DNA from: Chloroflexota bacterium
GTDB lineage: Bacteria > Chloroflexota > Anaerolineae > Caldilineales > Caldilineaceae
Reading direction: 5' to 3'
NCBI GenBank assembly: GCA_030058085.1
Contig: JASGTU010000100.1
Coordinates: forward strand, 1 to 32,075
DNA length: 32,075 bases
Part shown: piece by piece, positions 9,366-17,993 of the stretch
Position numbering within the stretch: position 1 is the stretch's first letter
How the letters are laid out: every line of letters begins with the position of its first letter
Notes under the pieces: model-generated
The model's input: only the letters and a program-made list of their open reading frames with translations
Database searches by the model: none
Told to the model about the DNA's origin: nothing
Program-made: the position numbers and the translations under genes

Positions 9366-11516
9366 ATGCAGCTAAGGGACTGGTATCTCGGGGGAAGCAT
9401 GAACGGTGAGCAGGGATTGGCGGCGGAGCGAGTTGAGGTGCGGGTGCTGGGCATGGACTGCGCCGAGTGCTGCGCGCATGTGCAGCGTTCGATCGCGGCG
9501 CTGCCGGGCGTGCGCCATGTGGATGTGTTCCTTGCGTCCGAGAAGGCGGTGATCGAGGCTGACCCCGGCAGCGTGGATATGGCCGAGGTGCGCCGGGCGG
9601 TGGAGGCGGCGGGCTACCACGCGGCGGATGCGTCCGCTCCGTCCGATGCGGCGGCGAGGCAGGCGCAGTTCGGGCAGGGTTTTGCGCGGTCGGCGTTGGC
9701 GGTCTTGGGGCTGGTCTTCGCCGCGGTGTTGCTCGTCGTGGTCGCGGGGGAGTGGCTGGGCTTGTTCGAGGCGGCGACGGCGCGCATCCCCTGGCCTGTG
9801 GGCGCGGCGATCGTCCTGCTCGCCTGGTACCCCGTGCTGGTGAAGGTGGTGCGCGCCGCGTTGCAGCGCCAGGTGTTGGCGCATACGCTGATGAGCGTGG
9901 GCGTTGTGGCGGCGCTGGCGATCGGGGAGTGGGTGACCGCGGCCATCGTGGTCTTCTTCATGCGCGTCGGGGACCAGGTGGAGCGCTATACCGCGGAGCA
10001 AGCGCGGCGGGCGGTGAAGGGCTTGACGGCATTGGCCCCCAAGACGGCGCGCATCGAGTTCGATGGCGATGAAAAGACAGTGCCAATCGAGGAGGTGCGC
10101 CCCGGCGATGTGGCGGTGGTGCGCCCCGGCGAACTGATCCCGGTCGACGGCGAGGTCGTGGCGGGCCATGCTACGGTCAACCAGGCGACGCTTACGGGGG
10201 AGTCGATGCCGGTGGAGGCCGGGCCGGGGACAATGGTCTACGCGGCGACGACGGCCGAGCTGGGCAGCCTGCGCGTGCGCACGCAACGAACGGGCGCAGA
10301 CTCGACCTTTGGCCGCGTGATCGCGCTGGTCGAAGAGGCGGAGGCGAACAAGGCGGAGGTGCAGCGGTTGGCCGACCGTTTCTCGGCCTATTTCCTGCCG
10401 GCGGTGGCGCTGATCGCGGCGCTGACGCTGGCGCTGCGCCGCGACCCGATGGCGATGGTGGCTGTGTTGGTGGTGGCATGCTCCTGCTCCTTTGCGTTGG
10501 CGACGCCCATCGCCGTGCTGGCCTCTATTGGCGCGGGCGCCAAGCGCGGGCTGCTGATCAAAGGCGGCAAGTATCTAGAGCTTCTGGCGAAGGCGGATGT
10601 GGTGCTGATCGACAAGACCGGCACGCTGACGCTGGGCAGGCCGCAGATAACGGACGTGGTCGCGTTCAACGGGGTTGCGCCGGACAGGGTGTTGGCATTG
10701 GCGGGTGCAGCGGAACGGTATTCGGAGCATCCCCTAGCCGAGGCTGTGCGCCGCAAGTGCCGGGCTGACGGGCTGGTGCTGGCTGAGCCGGAGGCGTTCG
10801 AGGCGCTGCCGGGCTTCGGCGTGCGCGCCCAGGTAGATGGGGCTGCCGTCGTCGTGGGCAATGAGCGCCTTGTGCCCGGCATTCCCGCCGGCGCCGGATT
10901 GCCGGCGCTGCGCGATCAAGGCAAGACGCTGCTCTTCGTGGCGGAGAACGAGGCGGTGATCGGCGCACTGGCCGCGGCGGACACGTTGCGCAGCGAGGCG
11001 CCGCAGGCCATTGCCGATCTGCGGGCGCTGGGCATTCGCCGGATCGAGGTGTTGACCGGCGACAACGAGCAGGCGGCTGCGGCGTTGGGCGCCGCACTGG
11101 GCGTGCCCTGTCGCGCCAACTTGCTGCCGGCGGACAAGCTAGCCGTTGTGAAGGAGTACCAAGCCCGCGGGCATACCGTCGCCATGGTGGGAGACGGGGT
11201 CAACGACGCGCCGGCGTTAGCCCAGGCGGACGTGGGCATCGCCATGGGCGCGGCGGGGACGGCTGTAGCCGCCGAAGCCGCGCAAGTCGTTTTGATGCGC
11301 GAGGATTGGATGCTGACGCCGCAGGTGATCCGCATCGGACGGCGCACCCTTAACGTGATTCGGCTCAACATCCTGTTTACGGGGCTGTATAACCTGGTCG
11401 GGCTGACCTTAGCGGCGTTCGGCATTTTGCCGCCGGTTGCGGCGGCTGCGGCGCAATCGCTGCCCGACCTGGGGATCCTGGCGAATTCATCGCGCCTGTT
11501 GCGGCAAAAGGAGTGA
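9366..11516 (+). CDS. Heavy-metal-translocating P1B-type ATPase with CSC motif
   Basis: A membrane pump of up to 716 residues that exports metal ions at the cost of ATP. In order there is an N-terminal HMA domain with GMDCAECC (Cys32, Cys35, Cys36), membrane helices, the actuator motif TGES, and a metal-site helix reading ACSCSFALATP (372-375). These are followed by the phosphorylation site DKTGTLT (Asp416), a nucleotide-binding SEHP and the hinge GDGVNDAP. The final helix has PDLGILANSSRLLR, which resembles the Asp-x-Gly helix of ZntA-type Zn/Cd/Pb pumps. The usual CPC is CSC here. The start is uncertain: ATG 9366 is the longest, and ATG 9399 (705 residues) has a purine-rich GGGGGA very close. 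It starts 9 bp after the preceding gene, so the two may be cotranscribed. Confidence 0.93.
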   Translation: MQLRDWYLGGSMNGEQGLAAERVEVRVLGMDCAECCAHVQRSIAALPGVRHVDVFLASEKAVIEADPGSVDMAEVRRAVEAAGYHAADASAPSDAAARQAQFGQGFARSALAVLGLVFAAVLLVVVAGEWLGLFEAATARIPWPVGAAIVLLAWYPVLVKVVRAALQRQVLAHTLMSVGVVAALAIGEWVTAAIVVFFMRVGDQVERYTAEQARRAVKGLTALAPKTARIEFDGDEKTVPIEEVRPGDVAVVRPGELIPVDGEVVAGHATVNQATLTGESMPVEAGPGTMVYAATTAELGSLRVRTQRTGADSTFGRVIALVEEAEANKAEVQRLADRFSAYFLPAVALIAALTLALRRDPMAMVAVLVVACSCSFALATPIAVLASIGAGAKRGLLIKGGKYLELLAKADVVLIDKTGTLTLGRPQITDVVAFNGVAPDRVLALAGAAERYSEHPLAEAVRRKCRADGLVLAEPEAFEALPGFGVRAQVDGAAVVVGNERLVPGIPAGAGLPALRDQGKTLLFVAENEAVIGALAAADTLRSEAPQAIADLRALGIRRIEVLTGDNEQAAAALGAALGVPCRANLLPADKLAVVKEYQARGHTVAMVGDGVNDAPALAQADVGIAMGAAGTAVAAEAAQVVLMREDWMLTPQVIRIGRRTLNVIRLNILFTGLYNLVGLTLAAFGILPPVAAAAAQSLPDLGILANSSRLLRQKE

Positions 11517-12010
11517 GTTTCGTACGCACTTCACTCCGTGGGCGGCGCTTATGTAGGCGGATTTACAATTTGACATTCTCAAAGCCTTGTGCGAAACTGA
11601 CGCTAGTTTCGCCCTGGACGGCAGATGCATACCCGACGGACTATCAACAGCAGTTGCCCTGATGAGATTTGCCTCTTGGCTGCTGGCGGAAACTTGCCCA
11701 TCCCGTTTTTTAACAGCGCACTGATTGTTCGTGGCCGGCGCAGGTCATTCGTTAGTCCGTTGCCTCTGGCTGACGTACACGCAGGCCGTATGATGTTCGC
11801 CGTCTGTGACACTTCGATCGATCCGGCCCAGATATAGATCTTGCTCCTACCCAAATTCTTCATGACCTTGCACCCGAAGACGATCGATAAGCGTGTGCGC
11901 AATCGTGTATGAGCAGCAGGCTTTACGCTCTTTGATGGTCGCTGCTCTTATCTGAGGCGGCGCTTCCCCACGGCGGGTAGGGGCGCCGTCCCGTGCGACG
12001 AGGAACGTTC
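11517..12010. other. Intergenic leader region before the ABC importer operon
   Basis: About 490 bp without a convincing gene. It holds an 8-6-8 inverted repeat at 11591-11612 and a 7-bp inverted repeat (GAGCAGC 11911-11917 with GCTGCTC 11941-11947). A lone TTGACA at 11570 has no good -10 partner. A 70-codon open frame at 11625-11837 lacks a ribosome site and looks like chance. The region probably carries the importer promoter, but I cannot place it. Confidence 0.5.
11591..11612. repeat. 8-bp inverted repeat downstream of the metal ATPase gene
   Basis: GCGAAACT and AGTTTCGC form a perfect 8-bp stem around a 6-base loop, 75 bp after the ATPase stop codon. There is no T tract, so it is either a weak terminator or an operator for the downstream importer operon. 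Confidence 0.5.
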
Positions 12011-13063
12011 ATGGACTCATCGACACAGACCGCCCAGCGTATTCCGACTTCCGTACCTTCATCCTCCGCTGTCAAACCGATCCTGGAAATCAAGGATTTG
12101 CACACGTACTTCTTTCTGGAAAGAGGGACTGTGCGTGCGGTCGACGGCGTGAATTTGACGTTAGGACGTCAGCAGACGCTTGGCGTAGTCGGCGAGAGTG
12201 GTTGCGGCAAGAGCGTGATGGCAATGTCGATCATGCGGCTGATCAAGGACCCGCCGGGGCGTATTGTGACGGGGCAAATCCTGCTGCATCGGGACGACGG
12301 CAAGCCTCCGACCGATATCGTCAAGCTCCATTCTAAGGGGAGACAGATTCGCAAGATTCGCGGCGGTGAGATTGCCATGATCTTCCAGGAGCCGATGACA
12401 TCGCTCAACCCGCTGAAGACCATCGGAGATCAGATTGCCGAATCCGTCGTGTTGCACCAGGACGTCAGCTATCACGAGGCGCTGGGGCGGGCCGAGGAGA
12501 TGTTGCACCGAGTTCACATCAGCGCGCCGCAGCAGCGTCTGAAGGAGTATCCGCATCAGTTGAGCGGCGGTATGCGCCAGCGCGTGATGATCGCCATGGG
12601 CCTGAGCTGCAACCCGGCGATTTTGCTGGCGGATGAACCGACGACGGCGCTGGATGTGACGGTTCAGGCGCAGATTCTAGACCTCATGCGCGAGCTTCAA
12701 TCTGAATTTCAGTCGTCCATCATGATGATCACGCACAACCTGGGCGTCGTGTCACAGATGGCGGACTATGTGGCGGTGATGTACTTGGGGCGCGTAGTGG
12801 AGTATGCGCCGGTGCGCGAGCTGTTCCACTTCCCCAAGCACCCCTACACGGAAGGCCTGCTGAAGTCCGTGCCTGTGTTGGGCCGCAAATCGATGGAGCT
12901 CGTGCCCATCAAAGGCATCGTCCCTAGCCCGATTGACAAGATTGACGGCTGTGCGTTTGCCACGCGCTGCCCGCGTGCATTCAAGCGCTGTTGGGAAGAG
13001 GATCCGGCCTTGCACCAGGTGGAGCCGAACCACCAGGTGGCGTGCTGGCTGCACCACGACTGA
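12011..13063 (+). CDS. Peptide/oligosaccharide-type ABC transporter ATP-binding protein (OppD/DppD-like)
   Basis: A 350-residue cytosolic ATPase that powers an Opp/Dpp-family importer. Walker A is GESGCGKS (61-68), the signature is LSGGMRQR, Walker B is [12 protein letters not shown], and the switch His is in ITHNLG. The C-terminal extension has the family's cysteine pattern ([14 protein letters not shown] and a later Cys), which in some relatives binds an Fe-S cluster. I chose ATG 12011 because GAGGA lies 6 bp upstream; the GTG at 11993 has no ribosome site. The binding-protein gene follows after 145 bp, and the partner ATPase is 6.7 kb downstream, after the permeases and the cytochrome. Confidence 0.95.
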   Translation: MDSSTQTAQRIPTSVPSSSAVKPILEIKDLHTYFFLERGTVRAVDGVNLTLGRQQTLGVVGESGCGKSVMAMSIMRLIKDPPGRIVTGQILLHRDDGKPPTDIVKLHSKGRQIRKIRGGEIAMIFQEPMTSLNPLKTIGDQIAESVVLHQDVSYHEALGRAEEMLHRVHISAPQQRLKEYPHQLSGGMRQRVMIAMGLSCNPAILLADEPTTALDVTVQAQILDLMRELQSEFQSSIMMITHNLGVVSQMADYVAVMYLGRVVEYAPVRELFHFPKHPYTEGLLKSVPVLGRKSMELVPIKGIVPSPIDKIDGCAFATRCPRAFKRCWEEDPALHQVEPNHQVACWLHHD

Positions 13064-13208
13064 CACAAGGGCGCTGCGTGTTCGTGATACTCGTCGCTTT
13101 CGACGCGTTCGTGTTCAAGAGAGTATTTCCTGCTGTTAAGTCCGTTTTTCTCGGATCGACTCTCACCTAGTTTCATCTAACTATCACCTAAGGAGAAAGG
13201 AAGCAAGC

Positions 13209-15416
13209 ATGTTTAAAAACGTGCGCACAAGATGGGCGTTGTTGGCCCTTCTGGCAATTGCGCTTCTCGTCGTAGCTGGGTGCGGCAGGTCGGCAGGACC
13301 GGCGCCGGAAGCAGCTGCGCCGGTCGAAGAGGCCGCGCCTGCCGAAGAAGCTGCGCCTGCCGAAGAAGCTGCGCCTGCTGAAGAGGCTGCGCCCGCCGAA
13401 GAGGCAGCGCCTGCCGCTGTCGTGGCAGATCCCATTCCCTATCCGGATCCGCCGGACCTGGGTTTGGGCGACCTAGACCCGGTGCGCCGCCCGATTGACC
13501 AGATCGTCACCTACAAGGCGCTGCCGGAATATAACGAGCCGGAATGGGTAACCGAATTGGTCGAGGCCGGCGAACTGCCGCCGCTGGAGGAACGCCTCCC
13601 TGCCGAGCCGATGGTCTGGCTCGAAGCGGCGATGGAAGATGGCATCGGCGTTTATGGCGATGGGCACCATGCCTTCTCGGCCTGCCCGACGGCCGGGTGG
13701 AATGTCATGGCCGGCGTCAGCCAGGGCTGGTTCGGCATTGAGTCTTACGCCGACCGCTACAACGCTCTGATCAAGACCGGCCCGCTCTACCGCGCCGACC
13801 AGGACATTGACCCGTTCCCGAATCTGGCAAAGAGTTGGGAATGGTCCGAGGACGGCCTGGAACTGACCATGCACCTGATGGAAGGCGTCAAGTGGTCGGA
13901 TGGTGAACCGTTCACGGCGGAAGACGTGATCTTCTCGTATGACGATATCATCCTCGACCCGAACGTGAACTCCTGGGTGCAGGCCGGCGCCTTCACGTGG
14001 AATGACGAAGTGGCGACGCTAGAGGCTGTGGACGATTACACCATCAAGTGGACCTTTGCCCAGCCCTTCCCCCTCGATGTCTTCTACATGATGCGCGAGG
14101 ATCGCTTGTACATTGCGCCGGAGCACATCCTCAGGGACTTCCATCCGAAGTACAACGCCGAGATGGACTACAAGGACTTCGAGAATGCGCTGCCGCCGGA
14201 CAAGCTGCCGCAGGTGACCCTCGGTCCGTGGGCGGCGGTCGAGTACAAGACCGACGAACTGCTGATCATGCGCCGCAATCCCTACTTCTGGCAGGTCGAC
14301 GAAGCCGGCAATCAACTGCCGTACTTGGATGAGGTCGTCTACCAGAAGGGGCCGAGCGGCGTCGGGCGCGACCTGTGCACGATGGCCGGCAGTTGCGATC
14401 ACACCAACTTGGAGAATCCGAGCACCTTTGTCGAGACGCTGCGGCGTGCGGCCGAGGAAGACGCCCACTTCGAGGTTAGTTGGGGGCCGGAACTGCTGGG
14501 CTACGAGTTGGAGATCAACCTGTCAACCACGTTGGGCGTGAAGGATGAGCGCGATGCTGTGATGCGCGAGCTGTACCGCGACTTCCGCTTCCGCCGGGCG
14601 TTGAGCCACGCCATCGACCGCGAGGGCATTGCCCAGTCGATCATGCGCGGCCCGTTCCTGCGCGGCTGGGCGGGCGGTCTCTATCCTGGCGCGCCGGACT
14701 TCGAGAAGGAGTCGGTGGTCTACTACGCCTACGATCTGCCTTCGGCTCAGGCGCTGTTGGCTGAACTGGGCTTCGAGGACACCGACGGCAACGGCATCGT
14801 TAACTGGACGAGCGGCCCGCTGGAGGGCGAGGACCTGACGATCGCCATCACAGCTACCGAGGATCAGGCCGAGGCGGCGACCACGGGCGAGGCGCTGGTC
14901 ACCATGTTGGGTCAGGCCGGCATCAAGGTCAATTACCGCCCGGTGACGAGCACCGCACGCCGCGAGATTGAGACAAGCGGCGAGTGGGAGATGCACGTGA
15001 GTCGTATGGGCCAGAACTTCGCCCTGCCGTTCACGAGCTGCAACGACCTGGGCCCGACCAACCCGCAGAGCCCGGTGTGGCATCGCGAAGGCGAAGAGCC
15101 GCGCGAACTGCTGGACTTTGAGCACGAGTTGATCGAGGTGATTAATGCCTACTGCGCCACGACCGACCCGGTCGAGCGCAAGACGCTGATCAACCAATAC
15201 AACAACATCTTCACTGAGAACCTGTACGCCCTTGGCGTCTTCTCCGGGCGCTACGGCCTCGGCATTGCCAAGCGCTACCGCAACGTGCCCGCGGGCACGC
15301 CGGTCACCCTGTATCAGTGGGTCGAAGACGCGGTGATGCTGCAGCAGGTGTGGACGCCGGTCGAGGAGCAACGAGATCAGTTGCGCCCTGGGACCGTTCC
15401 GGTTTACAGCGAATAG
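13209..15416 (+). CDS. ABC transporter substrate-binding lipoprotein, family 5 (Opp/Dpp type)
   Basis: A 735-residue extracellular lipoprotein that captures the ligand and hands it to the two permeases. The signal peptide ends in the lipobox VVAGC (Cys25), which is then lipidated. A spacer of five to six EEAAPA-like repeats (about 35-66) separates the anchor from the folded domain. The family 5 signature region can be seen around LAKSWEWSEDGLELTMHL and VKWSDGEPFTAEDVIFSYD. At 735 residues it is longer than the 500-600 usual for DppA/OppA, like the larger binding proteins of thermophiles and Chloroflexota. AAGGAGAAAGGA gives a strong ribosome site, fitting high expression. Ligand unknown: peptides are usual for the family, but sugars and metal chelates are also carried. 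Confidence 0.94.
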   Translation: MFKNVRTRWALLALLAIALLVVAGCGRSAGPAPEAAAPVEEAAPAEEAAPAEEAAPAEEAAPAEEAAPAAVVADPIPYPDPPDLGLGDLDPVRRPIDQIVTYKALPEYNEPEWVTELVEAGELPPLEERLPAEPMVWLEAAMEDGIGVYGDGHHAFSACPTAGWNVMAGVSQGWFGIESYADRYNALIKTGPLYRADQDIDPFPNLAKSWEWSEDGLELTMHLMEGVKWSDGEPFTAEDVIFSYDDIILDPNVNSWVQAGAFTWNDEVATLEAVDDYTIKWTFAQPFPLDVFYMMREDRLYIAPEHILRDFHPKYNAEMDYKDFENALPPDKLPQVTLGPWAAVEYKTDELLIMRRNPYFWQVDEAGNQLPYLDEVVYQKGPSGVGRDLCTMAGSCDHTNLENPSTFVETLRRAAEEDAHFEVSWGPELLGYELEINLSTTLGVKDERDAVMRELYRDFRFRRALSHAIDREGIAQSIMRGPFLRGWAGGLYPGAPDFEKESVVYYAYDLPSAQALLAELGFEDTDGNGIVNWTSGPLEGEDLTIAITATEDQAEAATTGEALVTMLGQAGIKVNYRPVTSTARREIETSGEWEMHVSRMGQNFALPFTSCNDLGPTNPQSPVWHREGEEPRELLDFEHELIEVINAYCATTDPVERKTLINQYNNIFTENLYALGVFSGRYGLGIAKRYRNVPAGTPVTLYQWVEDAVMLQQVWTPVEEQRDQLRPGTVPVYSE
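13314..13403 (+). repeat. Tandem 18-bp coding repeat (EEAAPA linker)
   Basis: Five 18-bp units start at 13314, 13332, 13350, 13368 and 13386, with a partial sixth. Units differ only at third codon positions or by one substitution. They encode the acidic, proline-alanine spacer just after the lipidated cysteine, and copy number probably varies among strains by slippage. Confidence 0.9.
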
Positions 15417-15429
15417 GCGTAGCCTGAGC

Positions 15430-15480
15430 AATCGCCTTCCAGGAAGCCGGCGTTACTGTCGAGCTATCTGGAAGGCGATT
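15430..15480 (+). terminator. Long hairpin between binding-protein and permease genes
   Basis: A perfect 13-bp stem (15430-15442 with 15468-15480) closes a 25-base loop, 13 bp after the lipoprotein stop codon. No T run follows, so it is more likely an mRNA stabiliser or partial terminator that keeps lipoprotein levels above those of the permeases. Its stem start (CCTTCCAGGA) is related to the terminators at 287 and 27670. Confidence 0.6.
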
Positions 15481-15693
15481 GTGGAGAGGCGAAGTCGCGC
15501 AGGCGGCTCGCCTCTTCCAACCTGATGACACGAACCCTGATGAAACAAGCAGATCGGCGCATAAGGGATCGGGCGAGATCGGGTTGCGCGCGGTTTCGTC
15601 GCCCTAGTGAATGGGCGTTCTTCCCCTTCGATTCCGAGGCGTAGCAGCAGAGGCGGTGCGTTCTGCGCAGACAAGGTCGTGGACTAGATCACC

Positions 15694-16692
15694 ATGATTA
15701 ATTTTATTCTCCGCAGGCTTTTGGTCTCGGTGTTTTTGATGATCGGCATTAGTTTTGTGTCGTTCATCGTCATTCAATTGCCGCCGGGAGACTTTGCGAC
15801 CAGTTACGAGAACTATCTGATTAACCAGGGCGGCATGACCTCCGTCGAGGCGAAAGAGGCCGCCGACATGATGCGCGCCCGCTATGGCCTTGACCAGCCG
15901 ATCCTGATTCAGTATGTCAACTGGGTCAAGAACATCGTCACCAAGGGCGAGTTCGGCTTCTCGTTCGGGTATCGCAAGGACGTGGGCCTGTTGATTGCCG
16001 AGCGGTTGCCGCGCACGTTGTTGCTGGCGTTTTTGGCGCACGCCATTTCGACCTTATTAGGCGTCGGTTTGGGGATACTGGTGGCGCCGCGCCAATATGG
16101 CGTGGCGGACAATATTTCTGCGGTTTTCGCCTTTACGATGACATCTGTACCGAGGTTCTTCCTGGCGCTGGTCATTATGTATGTTCTCGTGTTTACCTTT
16201 GACCGGCAGCATGTGACCTCATTCTTCTCGCCGCAGTATGCCGTGGCGCCGTGGTCGTTTGCCAAACTCATGGACTTCCTTTCGCATATATGGCCGGTGG
16301 TGTTGATCGCGGGGCTGGGCGGCATTGCGCGCAATATGCGCGTGATGCGCGGCAATCTGCTTGATGTGCTCAACGCACAATATGTGACCACGGCCCGCTC
16401 TAAGGGCTTGGCCGAACGCCGCGTGATCAACCGGCACGCGGTGCCCAATGCGCTCCACCCGATTATCGCCTACCAGGGTACGGCGCTGCCCTATATGGTG
16501 CAGGGCGAATTGGAGGCGGCCATTGTCATGAACATTCCGACGTTGGCCCCGCTCTTCTATGCATCGCTTGTGACGCAAGACATCTATATATCAGGCAGTT
16601 TTCTGCTGGTGTATGGCGTGATGATTGTGATCGGCAATTTGTTGGCCGACGTGTTAATGGCCGTGCTGGACCCGCGCATCCGCTACAACTAG
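15694..16692 (+). CDS. ABC transporter permease, OppB/DppB-like
   Basis: A 332-residue integral membrane protein with six predicted helices, which forms half of the importer channel. The start matches the family (short cytoplasmic N-terminus, then a helix ending IVIQLPPGD). The EAA loop that docks on the ATPase is at about 225-245 ([20 protein letters not shown]). The ATG at 15694 has no clear ribosome site. The gap of 277 bp to the lipoprotein gene holds a hairpin, so the permease may be expressed at a lower level. The permease C gene follows after 73 bp. Confidence 0.95.
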   Translation: MINFILRRLLVSVFLMIGISFVSFIVIQLPPGDFATSYENYLINQGGMTSVEAKEAADMMRARYGLDQPILIQYVNWVKNIVTKGEFGFSFGYRKDVGLLIAERLPRTLLLAFLAHAISTLLGVGLGILVAPRQYGVADNISAVFAFTMTSVPRFFLALVIMYVLVFTFDRQHVTSFFSPQYAVAPWSFAKLMDFLSHIWPVVLIAGLGGIARNMRVMRGNLLDVLNAQYVTTARSKGLAERRVINRHAVPNALHPIIAYQGTALPYMVQGELEAAIVMNIPTLAPLFYASLVTQDIYISGSFLLVYGVMIVIGNLLADVLMAVLDPRIRYN

Positions 16693-16765
16693 GCGGGCTG
16701 GCTCGCGTGCGGTTGGAGCGACCTGTTCAGATGATTGACGGAGAGTTTGTTGGAGATTGAGACGC

Positions 16766-17959
16766 ATGGATGACAGGAACCAGATCAACAACGAGCCGGC
16801 GGGTGCGGCTGCGATTTCGGACGATGTGGCGCGGGCGGCGGGCGCGCCGACTCTGAAGCAACTGCTCCATCGACAAGAGCGGCACGAAAGCTACACCCAG
16901 TTGGTCTGGCGCAAATTCACCAAAAGCAAGGCGGCGATTTTCGGGGCCTTGATCGTGTTGTCGTTGGGCACGATGGCGCTCTTTGCCGAGTTCTTCGCGC
17001 CCTATCCGCTGCGCGAGTTGAGCCTGGACAACACGTTTATTCCGCCGCAGCGCGTGCGCTTTATCGACGCAGAGGGCAACTTCCATTGGCGGCCCTTCAC
17101 GTATAACTACGCATTGGAGATCAACCCGCAGACTTTTGAACTGATCTGGACGCTGGACGAAACGAAGACGTATCCGATCAAGTTCTTCGTCGAAGGCTGG
17201 GAGTGGAAGGTGTTCGGCATCTTCCCGACGAACCGGCATCTGTTCGGCGTGGAAGAAGGCGGCACGATCTACCTGATGGGCACAGACAAGATGGGGCGCG
17301 ACCTGTGGGGCAAGTCGTGCGAGGCGGGCCGCATCTCGTTGACCATGAGCATATTCGGCACGTTGATCAGCGTGGCGATCGGCTCTGTGGTGGGCGTCAC
17401 GTCCGGCTATTATGGCGGCATGATCGACGGCGTCATGCAGCGTTTCGTCGAGTTCGTCAACGCCTTCCCGCAACTGCCGCTGTGGATGTCTTTGGCCGCG
17501 GTGATTCCCTCCACCTGGGATTCGTTCCGGGTCTTTTTGGTGATGTCGTCGCTCTTCGCTTTGCTGACGTGGACGGTGTTGGCCCGCGAAGTGCGCGGCA
17601 AGGTGCTGGCCTATCGCGAGACGGATTTCGTGTTGGCGGCCAAGGAGATGGGCGCGTCCGACGCGCGCATTATCTTCAAGCATCTCTATCCCAACACGAT
17701 CAGCCACGTCATCGTGGTGTTGACGCTGACCATCCCCGGCATCATCTTGGCCGAGGCGTTTCTGAGCTTTTTGGGCATCGGCATCCAGGAGCCGCTGACC
17801 AGTTGGGGGCTTCTGATGCGGCATGCCCAGAACCTGCAGTCGCTGGGCCAGTACCCGTGGATGCTGTCGCCGGTGATCTTCATTATCGGCGCGGTGCTAG
17901 GTTTCAACTTCTTGGGCGACGGCTTGCGCGATGCCGCCGATCCGTATTCCGGCGAGTAG
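16766..17959 (+). CDS. ABC transporter permease, OppC/DppC-like, with long extracellular loop
   Basis: A 397-residue partner permease. After a cytoplasmic region and helix 1 (near [19 protein letters not shown]), an insertion of about 100 residues precedes the standard [11 protein letters not shown] region and the remaining five helices. This makes it longer than the 300 residues usual for DppC. The EAA loop is visible ([20 protein letters not shown]). I chose ATG 16766 with GGAG 10 bp upstream; the TTG three codons before it is less likely. The long external loop may fit the oversized binding protein. The cytochrome gene starts only 34 bp downstream. Confidence 0.95.
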   Translation: MDDRNQINNEPAGAAAISDDVARAAGAPTLKQLLHRQERHESYTQLVWRKFTKSKAAIFGALIVLSLGTMALFAEFFAPYPLRELSLDNTFIPPQRVRFIDAEGNFHWRPFTYNYALEINPQTFELIWTLDETKTYPIKFFVEGWEWKVFGIFPTNRHLFGVEEGGTIYLMGTDKMGRDLWGKSCEAGRISLTMSIFGTLISVAIGSVVGVTSGYYGGMIDGVMQRFVEFVNAFPQLPLWMSLAAVIPSTWDSFRVFLVMSSLFALLTWTVLAREVRGKVLAYRETDFVLAAKEMGASDARIIFKHLYPNTISHVIVVLTLTIPGIILAEAFLSFLGIGIQEPLTSWGLLMRHAQNLQSLGQYPWMLSPVIFIIGAVLGFNFLGDGLRDAADPYSGE

Positions 17960-17993
17960 ATGCGTGTGTGGCGATAAGGTAAGGATTATTGTC

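Noticed and set aside
11570-11598. TTGACA as a promoter for the ABC importer operon
   Set aside because: The sequence 17 bp downstream (GAAACT) is not a -10 box, and the first gene starts more than 400 bp away.
11625-11837. 70-codon open frame before the importer operon
   Set aside because: No ribosome site, no hydrophobic or domain pattern, and ordinary composition for chance frames.
16727-17824. 365-codon open frame on - opposite permease C
   Set aside because: It is a shadow of the permease, rich in Arg, His and Gln, with no recognisable domain.
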